From Mucidula mucida (lineage: Eukaryota > Basidiomycota > Agaricomycetes > Agaricales > Physalacriaceae): a stretch of 64,000 nucleotides of DNA. Below, piece by piece: positions 22,855 to 36,760 of the stretch (the first letter of the stretch is position 1; the number at the start of each line of letters is the position of its first letter). The stretch is from NCBI GenBank assembly GCA_015501055.1, contig JADNYV010000014.1, positions 310,001 through 374,000 of the forward strand, given 5' to 3'. The position numbers and the translations under genes are program-made. The notes beneath the pieces were generated by a model. It saw only the letters and a program-made list of their open reading frames with translations, did not search any database and was not told the DNA's origin.

Positions 22855-24510
22855 TCAATATCCAAAGTCCATCTCTGAATCGTACCCGACATCGGAATCG
22901 GCATTACCTCCAACAGAGCTATCCGAGTCCTCTGGTCCATCGGGACGAGGATCGCCTCCCCAGCCGCCCCATCTTCCTCTTCTCGCGCATTCGTATGCAC
23001 TCTCATTCGTAGATCGCCACTCATACCTCCAATGCCTAATGGACATGCTCCAGACAATATTCTCTCGCACCACCTTCTTCCCAGTGAACGCGAACTTGCC
23101 CAATTCCGTGTTGATTGTCCCTTTGATATTACCGTTGACAAGGAACTCGATGCGACCACTGTTGTCGCGTCCTAGACTGATCACATTTTCCCCTTCCTCT
23201 CGTCCGCGCCACTGGAAATTGACGAAGCGACCGTTAGACACGGAACCTTTGGAACGAATGACGCCGGAGATGACGCCAAATTCGAAGGTACGCCAAAGAT
23301 GGGAGGTATTGTCGGAAAGGGCGAGCTTCAAGACGTATTTGTTATCGCCATCGTCCCATTGCTCGGAGATTGAAGGGGCTTCCACGGCGTATAGGCCTTC
23401 GCAATCAATACCTTTCTGGAGCTGAGTCAACGACTCAATTTTGTCAAGAAATCAAGGTTATACACGGTGAATCCGGAAGCCTTCGACGGCAAATCTTGAA
23501 GCTTCTCCTTTACGAATTCTTCAGCCTCTGAATATTCTTGAAGAAGATCTGCAGAAGCTTGACAGATTGGTCCTTGGGAAGACTCAACAATTCCTTCGCT
23601 ACCTTTAGCCTTGCCGCCGCACTGGAACTCTTGAGGGCGGTCTGTTTGGGACGCTCCCAAGCGACGGCAGGTTCTGTTCCACCAGTAGTCTTCTGCGCTG
23701 TCAATTCTGTGCGAGGCTTGGTCTCGAATTCTGCAGCAACTGGTCCTGCGGGAACAAGAAATCGTATCGTGGGTTCAGTCTTGGGAGGCTTGGCGACTGC
23801 TGCAGGAATGGGACGTTCGCGTTCAGTTTTTCCCGTAGTCGTCCGTGCTGTCTGCATCGGACGCGGCTTGGACTGAGCTTTGGCTTCAGGAGCCGCCGGA
23901 GCCGCCACGGGAGCGGGTACTATACGGGGCGCAGTGGATTCAGCCTTGGGAACCGTATTAACGACTGCTGCCGGCATGTGGATGGCGGGCTGCGACGACT
24001 TGCGAGCTGTCTGCTTGCTGCAGGGCGCGTCCTCTCGCTTTGCTTTCTTCCGGAGATGGACCCATAGCGATCTGAGTCACTGCTCCCTTATCAGCCTTTA
24101 AGGCAGCGTCGTTGACCTTCTTGAAATCGGCTCGAAGTTTCTGCTCTAGCTGGACAATGGCAGTAGGGACATGGAGCTGACGATCCGAATTGTATGACGC
24201 CAGCAGTCGCTTCTTGGCGGGATCTTTGGTCTTGAGCGGTTTCAGCCCGTAATGGAGAAGTTGAGCACAGTAAAAGTGGCCTGGACGATCCACGAAAGGC
24301 GGAGGCTGACGTTTGGCGCGCTTCCCTCTCTGGTCATCAAAGACGGAGGATCCTGGTGAGTGAGGAGAGAGTGTAAGGAGACGCTATCGCAGCGAGTGTG
24401 TCTGTTGTTCTCGACCACAACCGAGAGCTCGCGGCCGTCAAAGGAGAACCGATCACAAGAGACGGGAGCGGCCAAGAGACGGGGTCGAGATCTTGTGCTT
24501 TGCGAGCCAT
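22855..24510 (-). CDS. Hypothetical multi-exon protein, frames disrupted
   Basis: No known domain recognised. A start MARKAQDLDP at 24510 is plausible. Conserved-looking blocks follow: FVDRPGHFYCAQLLHYGLKP, then a Pro/Ala/Lys-rich disordered stretch of about 120 residues, then ARLKVAKELLSLPKDQSVKLLQ, EEFVKEKLQDLPSKASGFTVYNLDFLTK, a beta-rich domain with SHLWRTFEFGVISGVIRSKG and GRFVNFQWRGREEGE, and an acidic tail ending DSEMDFGY. Frame changes consistent with one missing base occur at about 23548-23553 and in a T run at 23439-23442. A further frame change near 24040 is unexplained. Divergent from SNF1 with ~165 bp between starts. Confidence 0.5.
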
Positions 24511-24675
24511 TTGCTCGGAGCAGTGGCAAGATGTGGTCGTGGTCCAAGAAGGTAACGTGAGCGCGGTGCAAGGTGCAGCACAACAAGACACAACAAATAA
24601 TGCCGACGGGTTCTAGCCGAATCGGGCGGCTTAATCGGTCACGGCGGATGCGAGTACCCCTCTTTCTGGACGTTC

Positions 24676-26916
<2,241 letters not shown>

Positions 26917-28615
26917 CCTTGCCCCTTTTATCTATCTGTCGACTGTTTTGCTTGCCTGCTGGAATCTGTATCTATACACCAAAACCTCATAGTCCTGTAC
27001 GTACCTTAATTTATTGTAACCCACATCTTGAATAGATTTGTATGTGTGCGCTTTCCCGCAATTGATTGCATGCCAGATTGACAATGTTACATGGGTGAAT
27101 CGTTGGTAAAGACACGCGAGTATCCGTAGAGGCGTGCGGAGTCACTCCGGATCTAGACGTTGACGCCACCTACGTCGAGTGCTGCTCAGAATCCTAATTC
27201 GGTGCAATTGTGTGCTATCTCTCATGAATGGCGACTGGGTAAGAATGTCGTATATACTGGCGTTGCGCATGACCGCTTACAGATCTTTCAAAAACCCATA
27301 AACGCTGTATTCTTAGTGTCACAATCTCTGGCATTCATTCACGGCCGAGGAAGATACGGCTTGAACGCGAAGCACGGAAACGTGTCGCCATACGGCTTAG
27401 AAGACATGCGTCTCACACCAGCAACCTCGAATCCCAAACCCACATACCAGTCCCGCTAACAAGCACGATCAGAGACGAATAAAAAGCCTCGGATGAACAT
27501 CGTCAACATACATTCATCTCTGTATGCGTCACCAACCCAATTCGCCAGCTCTCCTCAGCCGCCTAGAAGCCATCAGAACATCCTCATATTCAGAGTGCAT
27601 GAGACACATACGCGTAGTTTGATCCGTTCCATGACGCTAATTCCAAACCCATGGTTTTTGTATGCATGGCCGGTTGCGATGATGAAACTCACCCAGTACC
27701 CGTCCATGAACAACTAGCAAGGTAGTGAGCAAGGCACTCGTCGAAATGAAGGTGACGACCCGACCGAGCCCAGTTTCAAGCTTTCCATAAACTCAACGAC
27801 AGCTTTCTGGAGCTGCATAGTGACAGTGAGATCGTTCCTCCCAGAACCTCAGATACTGACCATATCCCATCAAGCGCGCGTCTCGGGCGTCACCGAGTCC
27901 ATGAACTCTTTGAACCCGAGTTCCTTCTGCTCCTCGCTGCACAAAGCTCATCGATGTCTGTACCATGAGAACAGGCGGTCACGACTTACGTGACGAAAAG
28001 TCCTTTTCCTGGAGCGAAACACAAGGCCATAGAACGAATGGGCGCAGGAAACGTGTCTCCGTCAGTTGCAACGAAAATCTCGCCGTCGAGCAGAGCAGCC
28101 ATAATCATTGCTCGAATATAGAGTCTCATGCAGCTATAGCTGTATACTGTGTGGCATCGCATAACAATATCCATGCTTCCATCCGGTTCTACGTAGGCGC
28201 CACAACAGAGAATCGCATTCGTCAAGTTGCTCTGGGACGTTACGCTAACGGCGCATACCTGGCCTTGACGATGTGAACTACCATGAAGGTTGTGGCAGGT
28301 CTATCGGATCCCAGCAAAGGAGGGACTAGATATAATAGAACGGGGGCCCCGGACACATACGGTGTGCATGGCTGTGATATGAAGAAGTACGCTAGGTCCC
28401 ACCGAAGAACATCCCCGTAAGCTGGGATATATGAGAGAAGCTTGATGCTTTCATCGCTTCAGATTTAGTGCCGAGCTGACCATAGTTCGTTGAACTGATG
28501 CATGATGGTTGCAAGAACGATGTGTTCAAAAAGAGTTTGCCATAATAGGATGTGGTCTACGTTAAGTTAGTATTACAATATATGGTACACGCAGAAACCG
28601 ACAGACACCCCGTGT
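26917..28615. other. 1.7-kb stretch without a confident gene
   Basis: The first ~250 bp are the SNF1 3' region. The best coding candidate is on the minus strand around 28225-27980 (ILCCGAYVEPDGSMDIV..., MIMAALLDGEIFVATDGDTF, SMALCFAPGKG), perhaps spliced on to EEQKELGFKEFMDSVTPE near 27880. It has a protein-like composition but no family I recognise and no clear start, so it may be an unrecognised or decaying gene. Plus-strand frames at 27160 and 27493 look random. Confidence 0.35.
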
Positions 28616-30979
28616 CTACTGTTGTTGAGAGCCGGATGTAGACGCACCAAACAGATCTTTGCTGATGCGGGACCTGCCCCTCTCAACCTCGTCTTCCCTG
28701 TAGACCTTCTTCTTTCCCAATCCTTTGCCCTTGAAAGAGTCCACCGGATTCCGTACGAGCATCATACAAACCAAGGCAAATAACAAGATGCCAGCAGCGA
28801 CGACGAAGATAGTCTTCGGGAACGTGGCGACAGTCTCACTGTAAATGAGACCAAACATCATCGGCCCAAGAATCATTTGTCCCGTCGCTTGGATGACGGC
28901 GAAAGCACCAAACAGCTTCCCGACGCCGTCACCGCCTTTACCCTCTGAAACTTCTCCACCCGCAATGAGAGTGCGCGCATGGAGAATGCAGAGCGCCAGA
29001 CTCTGGACAGCGGGCATGACGGCAGAACCGATACACGCCAATCCACTCGCCATGACAAAGAGAGCTTCGCTGTGGGTCGATGTGGGTGTTGGAGCAGCAG
29101 TAGCCAAATGGACCTTGTACGTAGGCGCAGGTGTCAGTGCGATGAGAGTATTCGAGATAATGTCGATGACCACAGATGAACGCGCAACGAAGAGATCGAA
29201 TGAGATTTCTCGAGCAAGATGGGCCTTCGTCGGTTTGGGCTTAGCGCCTGCTACATTCTTCTTAGATGTAGATTTAGGCTGGGGTTTGAAAGTTGAGATG
29301 AAAACTGGAGCAGAAAGCGTCAGGAAAACGAAGCATAAACATAACGAGGCTTACGAGGCAGAACGAGCAGAAGGAAGACAGCTCGCGAACCACCCATGAA
29401 AGACACATAGTAACTGAGCTGCTCAGCACCCCAGCCATAGGCGTGGTCGGCATATAGATACTTCAGTTGATAGATACCCTATATTTCCTAGGTTAGACGA
29501 GTAGAGGGATAGGGAAAGACCAGCTCACAGTAGAGAGAACGGTACAGAAGAGACCAATCGCCAAAACAGTCAAACTATAGTCTTTCATCGTCTTGGTGCC
29601 ACTAGCATCGGTGATAGTGACGGGAAGGAATAATCCCAAGGGACTGAGGAAAGTGCGAATGACACCAGGGCGCTTGTACTCCTCTCGATCCACCGGCGCA
29701 GTAGACGCTTGACCGTCGGATTGTACTACTTCGACAGGTCGAGGATCTCTGCCTTTCCCTTTGGAGGAATGTTCTACTTTGTATTCCCGTGCGGCCATCT
29801 CCTGCTTCTCCTTGGAAAGACTCTCCGGGAAGACGAAGAAAACGAGGAGAAAGTTCAGTAAAGAACAGCATGATGCTAGGTAAAAGACCGGTGCGACAGA
29901 TTTGGGAGCTCCTTCTGGTATGCCGATGCGGTTGCGGATGATCCAACCTCCAATCGCGGGCCCCATACTAAATCCGAAGAAGAACACGCCACTGAAGCGA
30001 GAGAAGACGGATGCACGCGATCCAGATGATGTGCAGTCTGAGATGTACGCGCTTGTCGAACTCTGGAGAGTTGACCACCCGCCGAGAATACCCTCAATGA
30101 TGGGGGCGAGAATGAGTAATTTATGACCATGCGATGCAAATGGAGAATGAGGAGTCGAGACGAGGATAAACATCAAGTCACTGCGATCAGGAAACGTAAG
30201 GTTCCGAGTGGGAACTGCGAGCACAGAATTAACTTACGTGAGAAACAAGCCAAATGTTGCTATAGCCATAACTTTCGTCCGGCCGTGGCGTTCTCCGAAG
30301 TGACCCCACCAGCCTGTGGTTAGTGCGGAGAGAAGGCCCATAGTGGTAGTCATGATAGTCTGTAGGCGAGCAGCACCAGCTTGGACTGCCGAGTCCGACA
30401 TGCACTGATTTGAAGGCAGTCGACGGGGATCCTCCTCTTCGTCATTATCCTCAAAGGTCAAGTGAACAGGAGACAAATGTGGGTCGGAATATGCAGAGAG
30501 TGTAAAGATTTCAGGAGATAGAGTGTGATTGAAGGGATGAGGATGTAGGCGGGCACATGCAAGTTGGGTAAAGACTTCCACGCGAGGAGCGGTGGTCATA
30601 CCTCGCTATAGAGAGAATTAGACACAGAAGAAGTCATTATGAAACGCGGATACTGACGACCAGAGCGGCTATGATAGCAAATGGCACAAGCCTAGAGAAC
30701 GGCACGCTTTGAGCACGGGATCGAGTTAGTCGGCGTGGAAACGTACCACAGTGGTCTTGCTCGATGAAACGGCTTTCTAGGACGAGACGAACGCAGTAAA
30801 GGATCTGACTCGGTAGGCGTGGCTGCCGCCATTTCTGAACTCGGGGTGCTAACGAGCGTGGTTTCTATGCTGGCCCTCAGACTGGGTACGCGTGAGCGAG
30901 ACGGCGAGCTGAACACGGCGAAATCGCTGTTGATGAGGGGGTCGCTCGCCACCGATTCAATGTCGGGCTGCCTGCTCAT
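28616..30979 (-). CDS. MFS transporter 1 of the 28-39 kb transporter block
   Basis: Major facilitator superfamily protein of the general-substrate (TCR/Tet-like DHA1) group. The long hydrophilic N-terminus (MSRQPDIESVASDPL... with SDPLLRSSRPRKP) is followed by helix 1. A periplasmic-type loop contains HLTFEDNDEEEDPRRLPS. The motif A segment is GWWGHFGERHGRTKVMAIATFG. Further helices include LILAPIIEGILGG, FFFGFSMGPAIGGWIIRN (motif C-like), VFYLASCCSLLNFLLVFFVFPE, a ~90-residue cytoplasmic loop rich in charged residues, and FPKTIFVVAAGILLFALVCMMLVRN. The tail ends GASTSGSQQQ. Several short introns; no frame loss seen. Substrate unknown. Confidence 0.8.
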
Positions 30980-31633
30980 AGTGAAGGGGAGAGCAGGTCG
31001 TGGTGGTGGTAAGAGATAAAGATGGGACAGGGCTAAGCTGAAGCTGCCGGAAGGCGCGTGTGGTATTATTAGATGACCGTGCTGAATCAGATAATTTCAA
31101 TTTCAATTTCCCGCGCGTTATCTCACTTGCCTAACGGCGATGTGACACTTGTCTTGGTCTGCTGTTGACTGCAGTAGGCTGCAGGCTGTCTGCAGGTACT
31201 GATAGCGGGGCAGTTCCGACAACGTTTATAACACGTACGGGATGCATGTCCACGGTACAACGCATCCACCTCACCCCGCGCCTCATCCATGGCATCATTG
31301 ATAACGGACATGTGTCCGAATCGAACCTCGAACCTCGACCGAAGGCACAGGAACGTGGCGATCCTTCACATGCAGAACGGGTGCGGCCCGCCTCACTTTC
31401 GGAGGTAGCATCTAAGATAGTCTTTCCTCACAATGGCAACATATTGTCCTACAGAAATCACGACAGCGCAGCAACGCATCTCATAAATCACGCCACCAAC
31501 TCGAACAAGGGTGGTCCATTGTGACCCATAGGGTCTTGGCCCCAGATTCTATAACGGGTAACAACAACATTCCAAGCTGAGCGAACTCCGAGTGTTCCAA
31601 CAACGCGAACTCGGCGTGGCGTGGGTACACGTT
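30980..31633. other. Intergenic region between the two MFS genes
   Basis: About 0.65 kb holding the MFS 1 promoter and the MFS 2 3' region. A plus-strand frame of 119 codons at 31165 has no recognisable content. A short self-complementary ACATGTGT/CCGAAT segment lies near 31308-31320. No gene called. Confidence 0.35.
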
Positions 31634-33565
31634 TCAACCTGCAAGTGGATATCTGTACACCCATAGCACTGCCCCGGACATGACAAGAAATGCTATCATA
31701 AATCCATAGATAATCCTCAGTGGCATATACACATCGGAATGACCTGCATTGACGATGGTCAAGTAAACGGTCGCCACGGTGGCCAACTGTTCATCAATCA
31801 TTATTCGGGAGGACTAACAAGCTCGAAACTCGGAGTGACTTACTGACGCTGTGATTGTGATATCTTGTATCACCGCCATCATACCGAAGACTGAGCCATA
31901 GTGCCGGCTGCCCACTGACCTCGATACAAGGGCCAACAGACAAGCATTGACACCGATAGGTAGAAAAGATAAAGAAGCAAACACGAGGCGAAGTATTGCG
32001 AGTCTTCGAGGCACAACGACCACGACAATACTGCAGATTGCGTCGACGAAGAGACTCAATTGAGCAAGAGCAATGGCAAGACGAGTGGTGACCTCGCGTG
32101 CCGTTCCAACTTTGTACTGGCACAACATGGAGATCCCTGTCATGGCTGATTAATGATTAGACAACGCAACGGCTTAGAACGCACATGGATAACCAACAAG
32201 AAGTCCTACGCAGCAAACCCCCGGTGGGAAGAGATAATACCAATAGTACTATATTGAGCTCAGTGATTTGCGAGTCCACGTAGTTGCTTTGAACCCACCG
32301 GTATTCCTGGGGTGCCAGGAGAGTCTATCCCGTATGCTATTTTGACAAGCACGAAAGGCTGCAGTCATAGGTGTAAACTGGAGGGAGCAGACCGGACCAA
32401 GAGACCCACCACAGTCAAGGAGTAGAAGAACAAGGAAAGCCCAGAGACAAGTACATTGCGCCTAGATGCCAGAGTCGAAAACGACCAACAACTTTCCACT
32501 GATGATATATGTTCTGTTAATGTCATTGACTCGGGCAACGAGGTTTCCGTCAAGAACAACGCAAAGGCCAGGACTGCAGCGCTCCATTTGAACGGCGTTC
32601 CATTTTCTGAAGGATCTACGGTACCCCAGATACCTACGGTGCAGAGAGTGCACACCTGTGATTCAAGATGATAAGCATCTTACGAGGAGTAAGAAAAAAA
32701 CCTACGCAATATGTTAGGCCGACAAAAAATACGACGCTTCCATAAACAGCGCTGAGCACGCTGACACTGAATTCATGACATAGTCAGTCAAGGCCGTACA
32801 ACGTGTGGCGGCTACAGGACCTACCGAAATTCGGGCGCAGTGCTTTCAGCTATGTATGCATGCACGAGAGCATAGAATACAACGTAACCCCCAAAGGACC
32901 CTTGCAATACGGACATGAGAAGTAGGACGGGCCACTGCGTCCACCCGACATGATCAATGAACAAATAAAATGCGCTCCTTCGATGTGCCAGCTAGGTAAA
33001 CTCATAAATAAAGGAAGCCAAGGAATAGCTCACGTTAGGATATAGCCTGCTATATTGATGAGTAGCACAGGTTTCCTACCATGTGCGTCGCTCAAGCACC
33101 CCCACCACTTGATAGTGATCAAGCTGATCAAGCTTTGGAGACCACTCATGTCTGCCCCCGTCAAATTAGAATAAAACCGTGCTCAAAGGTGCAGACAACG
33201 TACAGAGACCAATATGACGGTTAGAGCCATAAGAGGTGTACTTCCAGTTGTTGCTGAGATAGAATGGAATGAAGTAGCATAGATGCCGAGCTACATGGAT
33301 TCCTCAATTAGATGTCGTTGTCGTCAGAGAAAACCCCCTCGATTGAATACATACATGAATCGAGTACAGAATGATGATGGGTGTCAGTCTGAAGATTTCA
33401 GAGTCAGAATTGGTTGTCGCCCAACCGGTGGCGGAATACTTACGACCCAACGTTTCCTGTACGCACGACTTCATTCGCCTCTGACGCGGGGGGAAGCAAA
33501 GGAGTCTCTTCTGAGGCTGCAACAGTATGTGTATCAGTTTCCTGCGTAGAAGTTTCTACGGACAT
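31634..33565 (-). CDS. MFS transporter 2 of the transporter block
   Basis: Major facilitator of the same broad group as the neighbour at 28.6-31.0 kb, but diverged. Exon 1 starts MSVETSTQETDTHTVAAS at 33565 and includes SEETPLLPPASE. A later exon has TTGSTPLMALTVILVS, then the motif A loop IKWWGCLSDAHGRKPVLLIN. Further exons give WPVLLLMSVLQGSFGG, GIWGTVDPSENGTPFKWSAAVLAFALF, PFVLVKIAYGIDSPGTPGIP and REVTTRLAIALAQLSLFVDAICSIVVVVVP. The last exon reads LATVATVYLTIVNAGHSDVYMP...ending WVYRYPLAG. There are many short exons. No frame loss is evident, so I judge it functional. Substrate unknown. Confidence 0.72.
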
Positions 33566-34009
33566 TGTACGAGTGTGAGTTCATGCTGGTGATGGGGGCT
33601 GTGAACTTGATACCAACCCGCGGTCCGGTATCCGAAGCCACAGCGCATCACGTGCCGATCAAAGATTTCCGCCACAAAGTAGCCTGGCTTGCCACGCTGT
33701 CAGCTGTAGTAGTAGAAGATAGCCACAGAGTACGTGAATCGGAGCACCTATTCACGCCATGCTCTGACAATTGTCCTAGAAACGATACCTCATATAATGG
33801 TCAATCTGGGACCGCTGACAAGATAGCAAATGATTTTCTACTCTTTCTAACCAAAATAAAGCAATGCGACGACTAACTATGATACGAGTATGATATAATG
33901 CGGTCTATGTGTCTAGGGTATGTATGTTGTCCAATATATGTGAGTTTATGCGTCGGTCGTTTGCTACAAGAAATTCGTCAAGGAAATGGGACGGTAAAGA
34001 ATGTGTTTT
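33566..34009. other. Intergenic region
   Basis: About 440 bp between the MFS 2 start and the 3' end of the first TDT transporter. No gene or clear motif seen. Confidence 0.35.
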
Positions 34010-35928
34010 TCAGTTCGGCAGGTTCACTGAAAGGGAAGAACGGAGAGGGAGTTGCTGCTTTTCTATGTCTCCCACAGGCAGTCGTGTCGCCTCCTGGAGG
34101 ACATCTTCTGGTGTCGCGTTGAATATCAGGCCGCGCCAGAACGCGAGCACGGTCAGACTGAAAAGAACGCTCCAAGTAATGCAGATGAGGATGACCATGA
34201 TGGTGTGAACGACGTTGAAGAACCTGATATGGAAGATGTCTCCGAGGAGCCTGGTCGTGTTGATCCAGCCAACTTGACGACAATGAGAAATACTAGTCGT
34301 CAGAAGGATAACTGTCACGTACCGTTGGGAAAGGTCAAAGCCCAGCCTGGAATGGGAGGTTCAGTGGAAGCTGCGATGATAGGGAGTCCTCATATGTAAC
34401 TTACATCCCAATATCTCGTTCAGGTGCTTGTGCACCTTGAACCAATAAGGCAGGACACCAAAGATGAAAAAGAACACGGCCAGTCCGTAAAGCATAAGAG
34501 CCGCAAGGATGCTCGATTGGTACCAGATCAGACCGATGTCTTCATATAGCCCTTCATCGTCCCGAGCTGAAAAGCTGTTCCTGACCTCAGTAAACGACAA
34601 TGAGACAGATTTTATAACATACATCGCTTCGGCAGATTGGCCCAGCTTTATCAAAGCGAGAGCGGTAAAGCCAGGCGGACCACACGCAACAAATGCGCCG
34701 TTAGCTTGATGTCCATCCAGGAAACCAGTCTGGAGGAATATGTCAGTCGCGACGATCGCAAAGCTAGTGACGAACAACGCACGGTCATAACGCTGTTGAC
34801 AGGGCAAGGCATCAGCTACCAACCAATTTCCTTGCGCGACATCACTCACCGAACCATGTAGATACAGAGATAGAAAAATGTCATAAAGAAGCCGAGGCCT
34901 TCAAGAATGATGAGTGTCATGCGAGAAAAGCCTCCGCGTATCCTTCACCTTGAAAAAAATATCCAACAAGAAGAACACCCAAAGCTCGCTCGTCCTGGGG
35001 GTCGAGCACGCCCAGCACATTGAACGCGATTACGCCCACTAGCATCTGCGCGCTGATGTTAGTCGACTCTACCATGATGTCCGCAGCACGACCTCACCAT
35101 TGGGAATATCTATCGGTGGTCACGTCAACCATGGAACACGAGAAAGACAGGACGACAGTAACTTACCAAGAATGCATATGCAGGTGTAAATTGTCTGATA
35201 TCGTGTGGCTTGTTGAACCATATCATCAACATTGGGAAGCAGACAGCGACAGAGAGTGTGACATAAATCCTGTGTTTGACGATCAATAAAATAAATTGGG
35301 GAGAGGCGCGGACGAGACTGCGGCGTACCAAAACAAGGTATAAATGAACTCTGCTCCAACATGTCCGCTCGGAACAGCATAATTGATTGTCCCGATGATG
35401 ATTGTCGCAAACGACAGCACCTAAAACGCATCATCGTCAGAGTGCGTGGTAGGAAGCCAGCTGTTATTATACCCACAAAAAGCGGAACGAATATGCCTTT
35501 GACGGGGTCTTGTATTAACCTCCAAGCTTGTCGAGGATACACTGACTCCAGAGATTAATCATCGAATATTCGATATTTCGAGGGAGAAGGGCTCACTAAA
35601 GGCCTGTAGCGAGAGCATTGTAGTATTAAGAAGGAAGAGGGCCATGTTCAAAAAGTAGAAGAAGGTTTCCAGAGTAGTCAAAGGAGCCGGATGGTTTCTA
35701 AGAGCTGCAAGAGTCACGTAGACGGCGCCTGTTCCCATCCCGATGGGAAACTGGAATAATGAATGATATTCAACAGTGCGTTCATAATAATAGAGGCCGC
35801 GCTACACGTACCGCTTGCCATGACCAGCCATGTATGCGACGCTGGAAACAGTTTACAGTCCGGACGTCGCCGGGGAGTGGCGGGTCGTTCAGTCGACTGG
35901 TGGACGCGATTTCTACAAATTGATACAT
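34010..35928 (-). CDS. TDT/SLAC1-family anion transporter, tandem copy A (Mae1/Ssu1-like)
   Basis: Ten-helix plasma-membrane transporter of the TehA/SLAC1/Mae1 superfamily, which moves C4-dicarboxylates (malate) or sulfite. MYQFVEIAST at 35928 is the likely start, followed by HGWSWQA, then after an intron FPIGMGTGAVYVTLAALRNHP, LTTLETFFYFLNMALFLLNTTMLSL, TWRLIQDPVKGIFVPLFV, and PMLMIWFNKPHDIRQFTPAYAFLV. MLVGVIAFNVLGVLDPQDERALGVLLVGYFFQG joins LGFFMTFFYLCIYMVR. It ends with a helix (ICITWSVLFSLTVLAFWRG) and a short hydrophilic tail to 34010. The conserved KP-D-TPAYAF and MGTG segments support the family. Same exon layout as copy B. Confidence 0.82.
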
Positions 35929-35999
35929 CGAAGAAGAAGAGAAGGAGGGGAGAGAGAAAGAGAGATAACGAACGGTCAACCAAGCAAGGTGTCAATTAA

Positions 36000-36760
36000 G
36001 TACCAGTACCAGGTCTTGGCCAGCAAAATCGAGGGTTGGTTCGAATTCGTTGAAAGCCAAAAATAGCACTTCAAAATTTTTTTTTCCCGCAATAACGACT
36101 CCACTGCGTGAAGCTAGTCGGAAGCCAAGAGAGAGTGCCAAGGCTGGCCATGGATAACATGCACGTCGTGCATAGCTTGCGTCAGACTAATTAAAGAAAT
36201 GTTGCGCTTCTATTCTCCAACTCGCAGTAAATGGGCTGTGCGTAAAGTTGAGGGAGCTACGCCAAAATTCTCCAAGGAGCTCGGAATAACCTTCAAATTG
36301 TAGTGCATACCGCAATGAGGCATGACAGTGAGTGACGGTCGAGCTGAGGACGCGACAGATATCGAGCGCCAAGCGCTTCCAATTGAAGTGCAAATTCCAG
36401 AAGCTGTGGTGCATATACACTTGCATGTCGTTGACGCGCGATTCCCCTTCATGACCGCCACATCGGATGCTTCGAAGTGCCTCAGCCAAGTAGATTATGT
36501 ATCCGGTGTACCCGATACCGTACATGTCAAGCTTTCAGGAATCATCCCAGGTGCTGGTGTTGGTCGGGAAAAGTCGGGATCCGATCCGATCATCATAATT
36601 ACCGGCGCGTTCATTCAAGTTCGCGTCTTGCCAAGACATACTGAGCCATTGCTGAAGGGTATAAAGCGGTCAATACTTTTAATGATGCATCTAATCGGAT
36701 CTACCGTCTACGCAAAATACTCTAGGTCCTCTACAATATCTAAATAGTTGAACAAGAAAC
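36000..36760. other. Region between the two TDT genes with open frames on both strands
   Basis: A plus-strand frame (36322-36747, MTVSDGRAEDATDIERQ...) and a minus-strand frame (36525-36187) overlap. The plus frame contains an unusually non-repetitive, protein-like run (EVQIPEAVVHIHLHVVDARF), but no family is recognised on either strand. A T-run (about 36078-36087) sits upstream. I cannot decide whether a gene is present. Confidence 0.3.

Noticed and set aside
31300..31345. tRNA-like B-box (GGTTCGATTCG on the minus strand)
   Set aside because: No A-box or acceptor stem can be formed at the right distances. No convincing tRNA or rRNA gene was found anywhere in the window.
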